NCBI GenBank assembly: GCA_002408465.1
Contig: DHSM01000031.1
Coordinates: forward strand, 1 to 20,578
Origin: Firmicutes bacterium UBA5286
Lineage (GTDB): Bacteria; Bacillota; Proteinivoracia; UBA4975
Direction: 5' to 3'
DNA length: 20,578 nt
This document shows positions 14,616-20,578 of the stretch, in pieces (the stretch's first letter is position 1; the number at the start of each line of letters is the position of its first letter). Made by a program: the position numbers and the translations under genes. The notes beneath the pieces are model-generated. The model did not search any database. It was not told the DNA's origin and saw only the letters and a program-made list of their open reading frames with translations.

Positions 14616-15078
14616 GGGAGGCCTGGGCCAGGGAACGGCCGGTGGTAAAGCCCTCTTTGCGGACGGAGAAGAATTCTGGATTGCAGCCGGTGCAGTGTCG
14701 ACGATTTTGCTGATGCCCAGAGCGGCGAGATTTGCGCGCAGAGCCAGGGCAATGTCAATGGTATTGGTATCGTCGGGCAGTTCCCGCTCCAGGTTGAGGC
14801 TGGAATAATCGGCAAAAGCTGTTTTCAGGCCCTCATCATGCTGCTGGTAGCAGCAATCCCTGATGCCGGGGCCGATACCACATCATTAGGGGAGGTGCCG
14901 AAATCCCGGGCCATGGCAGTAAGCAGCTTTTGCTCCAGACGCCTGGCAATTCCCCGCCAGCCGCAGTGGGCAAGACCCACTGCTTTATTTTCGGGATCGT
15001 GAAGTATTAAGGGAAAGCAGTCAGCGGTAGTAATGCCCAAGTGCAGACCCGCACATTTGTATGCAGAGCTTCCGCTTG
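14596..15078 (-). pseudogene. Truncated, frameshifted pgeF copy
   Basis: The minus strand encodes the C-terminal two thirds of a laccase-domain protein nearly matching 17132-17627. One intact stretch (14825-15040) still reads GITTADCFPLI and LAHCGWRGIA. Against the intact gene it has a 7-nt deletion near 14698 (in the region of CTGTGCAGAGC) and another 7-nt deletion near 14872, both breaking the frame. The 5' third, the start codon and ribosome binding site are absent because the repeat ends at about 15078. It cannot make a working protein. Confidence 0.9.
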
Positions 15079-15170
15079 CTTAATTTAATATAATGTCTTT
15101 GTATGCTGTTTCGCAATTTTTATCAATCATTTAATTTATTTGTACGTTATTCTGAAACAGGAGGGAGGTT

Positions 15171-16007
15171 ATGGAATACAAATCACATATTATGCGGGCG
15201 ATAAAATATATTGAAGAAAATATAAAAAATGAAATTTCTCTTTCCAACTGTGCGCGTGTTTCTGGCTATTCTAATTACCACTTTATCCGTGTATTCAAAG
15301 AAGCGACCGGATTGACACCGGCTGATTACATTCGTAAACGCAGGCTTACCGAAATAATAAAACATATACGACCAGATATACCTATTTCACAAATAGCCTT
15401 TGAGTATGGTTTTAATTCCAAAGAAAACTTTACAAGAGCGTTTATTGCTGAGCATCACATTCTGCCTACCGAATACAAGTCTGCTCTGAACAGCCTTAAA
15501 CTGTATGAAGAGGTAACCTTTGAAGCAGAGCCGTTTTTGGTAAAGCCCACAATAATGCAGCTTGAACCTTTTGTTCTAGTCGTTTATAAAAGTGATGAGG
15601 CTTATCAACCAAATTTCTGGAACAAATACAACAGCAGAAAGTGGTCAAAAAAGCTATCAGGTGGAGCGGTCTGCGAAGATTATGGGGTTTGCTCGTGGAA
15701 TGCTGCGGCAAAAAAGATGGATTATTACATCGGCATACGTAAAGAAAACGCGTTGGGTGATTTAACTGATACAACGGAGCTTTCAATAAACGGAGGGCTG
15801 TATGCCGTTTTTGCTACACCAAAAACTTCACATTATGATTTTGTCAACACTATCCACCGCACATGGAGTTACATAAATTGTGTCTGGTTGCCGGACAGCG
15901 GATATAACAAAACCGGTGAATATGAATTTGAGTCATATATTGAGGAATCTCGTACTTTTAGTGAAAGAATCTATATTAAGATAATCGAAAACGAAAGGAC
16001 TGATTGA
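15171..16007 (+). CDS. AraC-family regulator with GyrI-like effector-binding domain
   Basis: A 278-aa protein starting at the ATG just after GGAGGGAGGTT. Residues 1 to about 105 are a double helix-turn-helix AraC domain: IEENIKNEISLSNCARVSGYSNYHFIRVFK, then ISQIAFEYGFNSKENFTRAF, the usual recognition motifs. Residues about 120-278 match the layout of the GyrI/Rob-type effector domain (LEPFVLVVYKS at the strand start, YYIGI, GGLYAVFATP and a TWSYINCVWLPDSGY segment), which binds small hydrophobic or cationic ligands. DNA binding at the N-terminus is typical of Rob/SoxS-like regulators of drug responses. The downstream gene overlaps by 4 nt and is its probable partner. Coding is more AT-rich than topB or pgeF, suggesting acquisition. 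The ligand is unknown. Confidence 0.9.
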   Translation: MEYKSHIMRAIKYIEENIKNEISLSNCARVSGYSNYHFIRVFKEATGLTPADYIRKRRLTEIIKHIRPDIPISQIAFEYGFNSKENFTRAFIAEHHILPTEYKSALNSLKLYEEVTFEAEPFLVKPTIMQLEPFVLVVYKSDEAYQPNFWNKYNSRKWSKKLSGGAVCEDYGVCSWNAAAKKMDYYIGIRKENALGDLTDTTELSINGGLYAVFATPKTSHYDFVNTIHRTWSYINCVWLPDSGYNKTGEYEFESYIEESRTFSERIYIKIIENERTD

Positions 16008-16963
16008 AAATAAAAAAGCAGCTAAATATTACATGGGACGGTGTACAGGATGCGACTGGTTACCTGTTTTCTTTTGCGAAATCATTGGCATCTGCAGTAA
16101 AGAACAGCCCATATGCTGAAAAAGCGGAAGATATTGTCGCTACTTCCGGTTTTGCTTTCCGTATGTGGGTAAACACGGACCTATGCCCAAGCGCGACAAG
16201 CATATGGGGCTTTGACGGTCAAAAGCCGTGGGTTGAAAATGGCGGTTTGCTCTGTGATTATGTTGGACGATATTGGGGACAGGAGCATATAGAAGAAGAA
16301 AAGCGGTTAGAAGCCATTGGCAATATTAAGGATTCTATTGACAGGGGCATTCCCGCCATAGCGTGGGACGTTGGTGTGCCTGAATGGGGGCTGATAACAG
16401 GATATAATGATAATACAAGGATGTTTTCAACATTAGCGATTAACGCGGAAAAAGACGATCCGACAAGTCCCGCATATAGCAGTTCTCAAATGCCTTATGA
16501 TATTTTAGGTAAGCGTGAGCTTCCAATCCTCTCGGTTCTGACCATAACGGGCATTTCAGATAAAACGGAGGAAACTATTTTATACGACACAATGAAACTG
16601 GTTATAACACATTTGAATGGTGATGAATGGTGCGATAACGCAAAAGGACTTGATGCTTACCTCGCATTAATTAAGATATTTGACGAAAACCCCGATATTT
16701 CCTCATCGTGGAACGCCGAATATTTTCTTGGTACATATGGCGCATTGAAAGAATATGCCTATAAATACTTCGCAAAATCCGGGCAAACAGAGTTAGCAGA
16801 GATATATAAAGCGGTTTTTAATGCTTGGAATGGAGCGTTTAAAATAAAAATATCAGAAGACGCTTCCCTACTAGTTGTTAGAGAAAAGATCTCTTCTTTA
16901 TTAAAACTGGCATATGATAACGAGAAAAAAGCAGTTCAGATAATGCAAGCTCTCACAGCTTAG
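16004..16963 (+). CDS. BtrH-N/C39-peptidase-like protein, function unknown
   Basis: A 319-aa protein starting with TTG, its TTGA overlapping the AraC stop; GAAAGGA lies 5 nt upstream, so the TTG start is credible and coupled. The N-terminal part (about 8-190) has features of the BtrH-N/C39 papain-like fold: a helix-opening region, SGFAFRMWV (50-58), a central IDRGIPAIAWDV strand (113-124) and EWGLITGYND (127-136), where C39 relatives usually carry His (HW-x-VTGY). I see no N-terminal Cys nucleophile, and Trp stands where His is expected, so peptidase activity is unlikely. The C-terminal part (200-319) is helical. It has no signal peptide or membrane segment. It may modify or bind the ligand sensed by the regulator; this is inference. 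Confidence 0.6.
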   Translation: MKIKKQLNITWDGVQDATGYLFSFAKSLASAVKNSPYAEKAEDIVATSGFAFRMWVNTDLCPSATSIWGFDGQKPWVENGGLLCDYVGRYWGQEHIEEEKRLEAIGNIKDSIDRGIPAIAWDVGVPEWGLITGYNDNTRMFSTLAINAEKDDPTSPAYSSSQMPYDILGKRELPILSVLTITGISDKTEETILYDTMKLVITHLNGDEWCDNAKGLDAYLALIKIFDENPDISSSWNAEYFLGTYGALKEYAYKYFAKSGQTELAEIYKAVFNAWNGAFKIKISEDASLLVVREKISSLLKLAYDNEKKAVQIMQALTA

Positions 16964-16990
16964 GTTATCAATATTACTAATTATAAAGAA

Positions 16991-17109
16991 GCGGGAATAG
17001 AGGCAAAAAAGACCAGGCCGGCAGCCTGGTCAAGAAATACCAAAAAGATGCTCCCCTTTCCTCCAACCTGGGAGATGCCCTGAAAGCCGCCCTAGAAGAA
17101 AAAAAATAA
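16991..17109 (+). pseudogene. topB 3' fragment
   Basis: Encodes the last 39 or so residues of TopB, ending DALKAALEEKK and stop, in frame but with a stop codon just upstream (16983-16985) and no start. In the last 27 codons nearly all differences from topB are synonymous (about nine silent against one replacement). That suggests it diverged in a working topB of a relative before arriving here, rather than by local decay. Confidence 0.9.
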
Positions 17110-17149
17110 TGCGACAAAAAGGTACGTCCCTAGTGTCGCGTTTTCGACA
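17110..17149. repeat. REP-like palindromic element, single unit
   Basis: TGCGACA (17110-17116) pairs with TGTCGCG (17134-17140), followed by TTTTCGACA. It differs from the left copy by one base in the shared 25-bp unit. The pgeF stop codon and its last four residues (KTRH) are read from it. Confidence 0.7.
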
Positions 17150-17882
17150 GGGAGGCCAGGGCCAGGGAACGGCCGGTGGTGAAGCCCTCCTTGCGGGCAG
17201 AGAAGAATTCCGGGTTGCAGCCTGTGCAGAGCTTGGTATCGATAATTTTGCTGATGCCCAGGGAAGCTAAATTTGCCCGGAGGGCCAAGGCAATATCAAT
17301 GGTATAGATGCCCTCGGGCAGTTCTCGCACCAGGTTAAGGCTGGTATAATCGGCAAAGGCTGTTTTCAGGCCGTCATCGTGCTGATGAAAGCAGCAATCC
17401 CTGATGCCGGGACCGATAATCGCCACCACATCTTTGGGGTCGGTGCCAAAATCCCCTGCCATTGCTAAGAGCAGCTTTTGCTCCAGCCTCCCGGCAATGC
17501 CTCGCCAGCCGCAGTGGGCCAGACCCAGTGCTTTATTTTCGGGATCGTGAAGTATTAAGGGAAAGCAGTCAGCGGTAGTAATGCCCAGGTGCAGACCAGG
17601 CACATTCGTGTACAGGGCATCCGCTTTATAAAGATGCTTCAGTTCATTGATTACGCCTCTGCCGGCATCTTCTTCCCCCACCCTCACCACCCGGGTGCCG
17701 TTGTCCAGATGCACCCGGACAATTTTGCTTAAGGGGATTCCCGTTGCCTGCTGCAGGCGCTGATAATTTCCCAGGATATCCTCCCTTTTGGCCCGGGCAA
17801 AAGTAAAATTGCCCGCCGCCTTAGTGGTGAACAGGCATTTCAGAGGCCCCAAATTGAAGGAGTAACACTGCACAGAATCCAT
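17130..17882 (-). CDS. pgeF: Laccase-domain protein, peptidoglycan editing factor family
   Basis: 250-aa YfiH/YlmD-type protein. In E. coli the family member is a cytoplasmic factor that removes wrongly built UDP-MurNAc-L-Ser; relatives were earlier called polyphenol oxidases and have purine nucleoside phosphorylase activity. Zinc-site residues are visible: H58 (VRVHLD), C106 (TTADCFPLI) and H123 (LAHCGWRG). The C-terminal FFSARKEGFTTGR motif is also typical. I start at the ATG at 17882 because GGGAGGT lies 6 nt upstream; a TTG five codons earlier overlaps that site. The C-terminus ends within the palindromic repeat, so the last few residues are repeat-derived. A broken partial copy lies at 14596-15078. 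Confidence 0.92.
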   Translation of the reverse strand: MDSVQCYSFNLGPLKCLFTTKAAGNFTFARAKREDILGNYQRLQQATGIPLSKIVRVHLDNGTRVVRVGEEDAGRGVINELKHLYKADALYTNVPGLHLGITTADCFPLILHDPENKALGLAHCGWRGIAGRLEQKLLLAMAGDFGTDPKDVVAIIGPGIRDCCFHQHDDGLKTAFADYTSLNLVRELPEGIYTIDIALALRANLASLGISKIIDTKLCTGCNPEFFSARKEGFTTGRSLALASLSKTRH

Positions 17883-18001
17883 TATTCTACCTCCCAATAA
17901 TCCTGCTCCTGGCTTTTTCCCTGCTATCTGTAATAATATGCGAAATCTGCCTCAAAGAAACCTGCAGTTTATTAATTCCACTTTCCCCTAATAATAACAT
18001 A

Positions 18002-18037
18002 AATAATACCCGCCTTTTCCAAAGGACGGGTATTATT
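18002..18037 (-). terminator. Terminator of the ABC-2 exporter operon
   Basis: AATAATACCCG pairs with CGGGTATTATT (11 bp), with an inner CCTTT/AAAGG-type extension. It begins inside the permease stop codon. The tail is A/T-rich rather than a pure T run. Confidence 0.75.
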
Positions 18038-18839
18038 AGCCATTGCGCTTAAGTTTGCCGGTGCGCATGGCGTAGCGCTCACCCAGGGAGAAGATAAACA
18101 GTCCCAGGGGAATCAAGAGAATGCCGATAAGGGCCAGGCGCAACAACTCCGGCGCCAGCTGGCTGATGCTGGCCCCATCCAAAAGGGCGGCCCGGGCAGC
18201 CCGCAGGGTATAGGTGGCGGGAGAAAACCGGGACAAAGGTTGCATCCAGGCTGGCAGGGCCTCAATCTCGTAGTAAACTCCTGAGATCAGGAGAATAAAA
18301 CCCTGGATGATGTGAGTGGCCTGAGAACCCTTTTCCGGGGAAAGCAGGGGCAGCACTGCAGCCATCAGACCCATGCCGATAAAGGAAAGGCTGGACACCA
18401 CCAACACTGCCAGGCCGGTAAGCAAGTTGGCTCCCGTCAGGCTAAGGTCAAAAAACAAAGCTACTGCAATGAGGACAATGATGGTGCGAATCGCCCCATA
18501 GCCGATGGCATACAGGCACATGCCCCCCAGATGGGTCAGGCGGTGAATGGGGGCCATAAAGGTATACTCAATGGTTCCCTCCCAGCGCTCCCAGCTCACC
18601 GATTCCCCCACCTCATGGAACACCACCGACAAAAATCCCCAGAGGAGGGCGCCGACCACCAGGTAGAGAATCAGTTCTCCTGAATTTTCGCCGGCCTGGA
18701 CGCCAATTAAACCAATGGTTAGCGTATTGATAATTGAATAAAAGAGAAACACTACCTCCCAGCTCCAGTATCTCTTAATCAGGTTATACTGGCGCTGGGC
18801 AAAGGCCATGGAGGCCCGCAGCTCTCTAGTCAGCTTCAT
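18036..18839 (-). CDS. ABC-2 type transporter permease
   Basis: A 267-aa membrane subunit with about six hydrophobic segments: near 30-60 (VVFLFYSIINTLTIGLIGV), 57-75, 108-130, 134-160, 170-190 and 230-255. FMAPIHRL and GVYYEIEALPAWMQPLSRFSPATYTLRAARAAL-type regions are characteristic of ABC-2 exporters of the drug/lipid group. The open frame extends 14 codons upstream, but I choose the ATG at 18839 because GGAGG lies about 9 nt before it. It overlaps the ATPase gene by 14 nt. The transported substrate cannot be read from the sequence; drug, lipid or peptide export are all possible. Confidence 0.88.
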   Translation of the reverse strand: MKLTRELRASMAFAQRQYNLIKRYWSWEVVFLFYSIINTLTIGLIGVQAGENSGELILYLVVGALLWGFLSVVFHEVGESVSWERWEGTIEYTFMAPIHRLTHLGGMCLYAIGYGAIRTIIVLIAVALFFDLSLTGANLLTGLAVLVVSSLSFIGMGLMAAVLPLLSPEKGSQATHIIQGFILLISGVYYEIEALPAWMQPLSRFSPATYTLRAARAALLDGASISQLAPELLRLALIGILLIPLGLFIFSLGERYAMRTGKLKRNG

Positions 18840-19659
18840 GATCTTCCGCCTCCTTGCTCCAATCCCTGCCGGTAAGGGCAAAGAATACTTCTTCCATGGT
18901 GGTACTAGGGCCCCCCACCTTATTCTTCAAACCCTCTGCCGTGTCAATATCCTCCACCCGGCCCCCGTCGATGATGGCGATGCGCTGGCACAGGCGTTCA
19001 GCTTCAGCCATGTCATGAGTAGTGAGAATGATGGTGGTATCATGTTCGGCCTGGACTTCCAGGACAAAATCCTGCACATCCCGCTTGGATTTTGGGTCCA
19101 GACCGGTAGTTGGCTCATCCAGCAGCAGCACCATTGGTGAAGTCAAGAGAGCCCGGGCAACTGCAACTTTCTGCTGCATGCCCCGGGAGAGATTCTCCAT
19201 TGAAGCATAGATTTTATTCCTGGGAAAGCCCAGGCGCTTGAGGATAGCCTCGGCATCAATTTTAGCCTGCCGGGGATTGACGTCATACAATCTGGCAGCA
19301 TACATAAGGTTCTCATAGGCAGACAGTTTCTTAAAAAAAGCTGCGTCTACCGAGACCCGGTTTATCATTCTGCGCACCGCCAGGCGGTTTTTGACCACAT
19401 CTTGGCCTAAAACGCTGACATAACCGCTGTCGGGCAGAAGCAGGGTGGCCATGAGGCGAATAAGGGTAGATTTACCCGAGCCGTTGCTGCCTAATAGGCC
19501 AAAAATCTCCCCTCTTTTAACCTCAAGACTGACGTCATCCACGGCCTTGGTCAGCCTTTTGCCGGGCCGCAGCCGCTTGAGCCAACAAGCCCCAGGGTCA
19601 GCCTCCTGTTCCTCCCAAAAATACTTCCTGACCTGGTGGCAGACAATTGCAGAATCCAA
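18826..19659 (-). CDS. ABC-2 type transporter ATP-binding protein
   Basis: A 277-aa cytoplasmic ATPase partnered with the overlapping permease. Walker A is GSNGSGKST (57-65), the signature LSRGM-QQK, Walker B VLLLDEPTTGLD and the switch His in LTTHD. A short basic insertion (about 15-38) between the first strand and Walker A is seen in the NatA/drug-export type. The frame runs about 57 codons further upstream, but those codons cover hairpins. I choose TTG at 19659 because AAAGGAGG stands 8 nt before it and the family's N-terminus starts there. Expression likely depends on the leader at 19687-19876. Confidence 0.9.
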   Translation of the reverse strand: MDSAIVCHQVRKYFWEEQEADPGACWLKRLRPGKRLTKAVDDVSLEVKRGEIFGLLGSNGSGKSTLIRLMATLLLPDSGYVSVLGQDVVKNRLAVRRMINRVSVDAAFFKKLSAYENLMYAARLYDVNPRQAKIDAEAILKRLGFPRNKIYASMENLSRGMQQKVAVARALLTSPMVLLLDEPTTGLDPKSKRDVQDFVLEVQAEHDTTIILTTHDMAEAERLCQRIAIIDGGRVEDIDTAEGLKNKVGGPSTTMEEVFFALTGRDWSKEAEDHEAD

Positions 19660-19686
19660 AGTAATACCTCCTTTGTTTCCGGAACT

Positions 19687-19711
19687 AAAAAAGTCATGGC
19701 TGCCCCATGAC
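19687..19711 (-). terminator. Terminator in the ABC exporter leader
   Basis: The minus strand GTCATGG GGCAG CCATGAC is followed by six T, ending 28 nt before the ATPase start. No promoter is visible between it and the gene, so the operon can only be reached by readthrough, as in an attenuator. Confidence 0.75.
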
Positions 19712-19718
19712 AATATAC

Positions 19719-19734
19719 CCCGCCCTTGTGCGGG
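19719..19734 (-). promoter_or_regulatory. Small leader hairpin
   Basis: CCCGC/GCGGG stem with a six-base loop, between the upstream hairpin and the terminator of the leader. Confidence 0.5.
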
Positions 19735-19744
19735 AAATATAAAA

Positions 19745-19768
19745 GTCATCGGCAACCTGGCCGATGAC
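19745..19768 (-). promoter_or_regulatory. Leader hairpin, possible antiterminator arm
   Basis: The minus strand GTCATCGGC CAGGTT GCCGATGAC is a 9-bp perfect stem. Its 5' arm can also pair with the 3' arm of the terminator (GCCATGAC, one bulged C), so the two structures are mutually exclusive. It starts 19 nt after the stop of the 29-codon ORF. Confidence 0.6.
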
Positions 19769-19786
19769 CTGTTTTTTGCGCCCCAA

Positions 19787-19876
19787 TTAAAGGGTGAAAA
19801 GTACAGGAACCGGCCGCGAAATGTACACACTGATGCCTTGGGTGAAATTAATGAAACCGAATCTTCTCCTGGTCAT
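19787..19876 (-). CDS. 29-codon leader ORF upstream of the ABC exporter
   Basis: The ATG at 19876 follows AAAGGAGG with 8 nt spacing and lies about 35 nt after the promoter -10. The peptide starts MTRRRFGFINF and ends PVLFTL, just before the first leader hairpin. I recognise no family. An RRR run near the start and hairpins right after the stop fit a leader peptide whose translation controls readthrough, like those in front of drug-responsive ABC genes (for example bmrB before bmrCD). It could also be a small protein in its own right. Confidence 0.55.
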   Translation of the reverse strand: MTRRRFGFINFTQGISVYISRPVPVLFTL

Positions 19877-19909
19877 TTGCACGGCCTCCTTTCATTTTAA
19901 TACCTGCTT

Positions 19910-19938
19910 AGTATACCACCTTTGCCAGAAACAGGCAA
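19910..19938 (-). promoter_or_regulatory. Promoter of the ABC exporter leader
   Basis: Minus strand TTGCCT, 17 nt, TATACT: good sigma-A-type match with optimal spacing, just upstream of the 29-codon ORF. Confidence 0.65.
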
Positions 19939-19993
19939 GGCAGTTTTATAAATAATCGCTGATTATAAACTTATTAAGTCTGACAAACAAGTA

Positions 19994-20002
19994 TGCTACA
20001 AT
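19994..20002 (+). promoter_or_regulatory. Promoter of the DUF898-like gene, extended -10
   Basis: TGCTACAAT on the plus strand is an extended -10 element 28 nt before the ATG. The -35 is weak (TTAAGT at 17 nt). It is divergent from the exporter promoter. Confidence 0.5.
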
Positions 20003-20030
20003 AGAAAAAATAGAGAAAGGGGGAAATTTA

Positions 20031-20375
20031 ATGGAACCTAACGTTACTGTCAATGTTCAAGTCCCTGCAGGCAAAGGAAATTCATATTTTGATGGAGGCT
20101 TGCTCTCGTTATTGGGTTGGAAAATTCTCGGAGGACTAATTACAGTAGTTACTTTTGGAATCTGCTATCCCTGGGCCCTGTGCATGGTGTATGGATGGAA
20201 AATCAAGCATACCGTTATTGAAGGCAGGAGACTTAAATTCAGCGGCAGCGCCATCGGCCTGTTTGGCAATTGGATTAAATGGTTTCTCCTTTGTATTATT
20301 ACTTTTGGCATATACAGTCTCTGGCTTGGCATCGCCCTGGAAAAATGGAAGGTAAAACATACATCTTTTGCTTAA
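20031..20375 (+). CDS. DUF898/YjgN-like small membrane protein
   Basis: A 114-aa protein after a GGGGG ribosome binding site. After a short polar start come YFDGGLLSLLGWKILGGLITVVTFGI (membrane segment 1, about 25-45), YPWALCMVYGWKIKHTVIEGRRLKFSG, then GLFGNWIKWFLLCIITFGIYSLWLGI (segment 2, about 76-100) and EKWKVKHT. The paired pattern of a Gly-rich helix followed by W-x-IKHT is the DUF898 (YjgN) repeat, here present twice in a much shorter protein than YjgN. Function of the family is unknown. An A/T-rich region with a T run follows the stop. Confidence 0.75.
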   Translation: MEPNVTVNVQVPAGKGNSYFDGGLLSLLGWKILGGLITVVTFGICYPWALCMVYGWKIKHTVIEGRRLKFSGSAIGLFGNWIKWFLLCIITFGIYSLWLGIALEKWKVKHTSFA

Positions 20376-20447
20376 GAAAACAATCTTTTTTTGAATAGGC
20401 AATGCTAGAATCCATCCCTGAGGAAATACTAACTTCAGGTGATAGAA

Positions 20448-20561
20448 ATGGATATTTTCCACTTGGTTGAGGAGATGGCTCCCCTGGAAAATGTGCGGGT
20501 TGTCCACCGGCAGCTGCGGGTGCCCAGGGAAGAATATTATCAGCATATAGCCGCCTTATAA
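20448..20561 (+). CDS. Small ORF, 37 codons, unknown
   Basis: ATG preceded by AGGTGA at 5 nt spacing, encoding MDIFHLVEEMAPLENVRVVH and ending YYQHIAAL. The GC-rich codon use resembles core genes more than intergenic DNA. It may be a small protein or the remaining start of a decayed gene. I recognise no family. Confidence 0.35.
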   Translation: MDIFHLVEEMAPLENVRVVHRQLRVPREEYYQHIAAL

Positions 20562-20578
20562 TGCCCCCCATTGTCAAG

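Larger units (their letters stand above)
14421..15078. repeat. Left copy of the topB-3'/pgeF direct repeat
   Basis: 658 bp spanning the topB 3' end, the palindromic repeat and the 3' part of pgeF. It is matched in the same orientation by 16991-17627, with roughly 85-90 % identity by eye and several short indels. Similarity stops abruptly near 15078, where AT-rich DNA leading to the AraC gene begins. Confidence 0.9.
16991..17627. repeat. Right copy of the topB-3'/pgeF direct repeat
   Basis: 637 bp in the same orientation as 14421-15078. It lacks the second 25-bp palindrome unit and an 11-nt insertion present on the left, but keeps the two 7-nt segments deleted there. A 59-nt tract (17529-17587 against 14981-15039) is identical, within sequence that otherwise differs every 8-12 bases. 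Confidence 0.9.

Noticed and set aside
14421..17627. Insertion of the AraC module by a transposon
   Set aside because: No terminal inverted repeats, short target duplication or transposase; the flanks are 640-660 bp homologous core sequence, which fits recombination instead.
17883..18001. Promoter for pgeF in the gap
   Set aside because: Only a poor TTGAGG/TACAGA pair at 17-nt spacing could be found; not strong enough to list.
1..20578. CRISPR arrays, tRNA or rRNA genes
   Set aside because: No regularly spaced repeats, no cloverleaf-like sequence with tRNA hallmarks and no rRNA-like stretch was seen on either strand.

Overview
The window looks like a low-to-moderate GC Gram-positive of the Clostridia type (Bacillota). 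The evidence is strong GGAGG-type ribosome binding sites, a two-subunit PyrK/PyrD dihydroorotate dehydrogenase, PyrR-type attenuators and TTG/GTG starts. I cannot name the species. Core genes are GC-richer and accessory genes clearly AT-richer by eye.

Layout. (1) 40-5145, minus strand: a tightly overlapped pyrimidine operon pyrB-pyrC-pyrK-pyrD-pyrF-pyrE, making UMP from carbamoyl phosphate. Its leader at 5170-5387 holds a sigma-A-type promoter and two PyrR-loop/terminator attenuators in tandem with no gene between them. (2) 5402-10949, plus strand: an AT-rich accessory module. After about 780 bp without a convincing gene come a secreted 176-aa protein, a 598-aa lipoprotein with toroid-like helical repeats, and a 787-aa MacB/FtsX-like ABC transporter with its ATPase fused to the permease. 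This is the best candidate for an undescribed system (peptide or bacteriocin export, immunity or sensing). At its far edge, 10990-11064, is a second minus-strand pyr promoter plus PyrR-loop copy with no pyr gene downstream, so the module is bracketed by pyr-leader sequence. (3) 11105-12115, minus: an exported, membrane-anchored Ntn-hydrolase-like protein. (4) 12443-14539, plus: DNA topoisomerase III (topB).

(5) 14421-17627: a second accessory module, an AraC-type regulator with a GyrI-like effector domain translationally coupled to a BtrH/C39-like protein. It lies between two diverged direct repeats of about 640-660 bp. Each repeat spans the topB 3' end and the 3' part of pgeF, so a decayed pgeF copy lies on the left and a topB 3' stub on the right. 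This is the geometry expected from single-crossover (Campbell-type) integration. REP-like palindromic repeats sit between topB and pgeF in both copies. (6) 17130-17882, minus: intact pgeF. (7) 18036-19876, minus: an ABC-2 exporter (permease and ATPase) behind a leader with a 29-codon upstream ORF and an apparent attenuator. (8) 20031-20375, plus: a small DUF898-like membrane protein, then a 37-codon ORF of unknown identity.

A shared theme is that both accessory modules are bordered by partial copies of the adjacent core locus and no transposase or integrase is visible. All calls come from reading the sequence; no database search was run.
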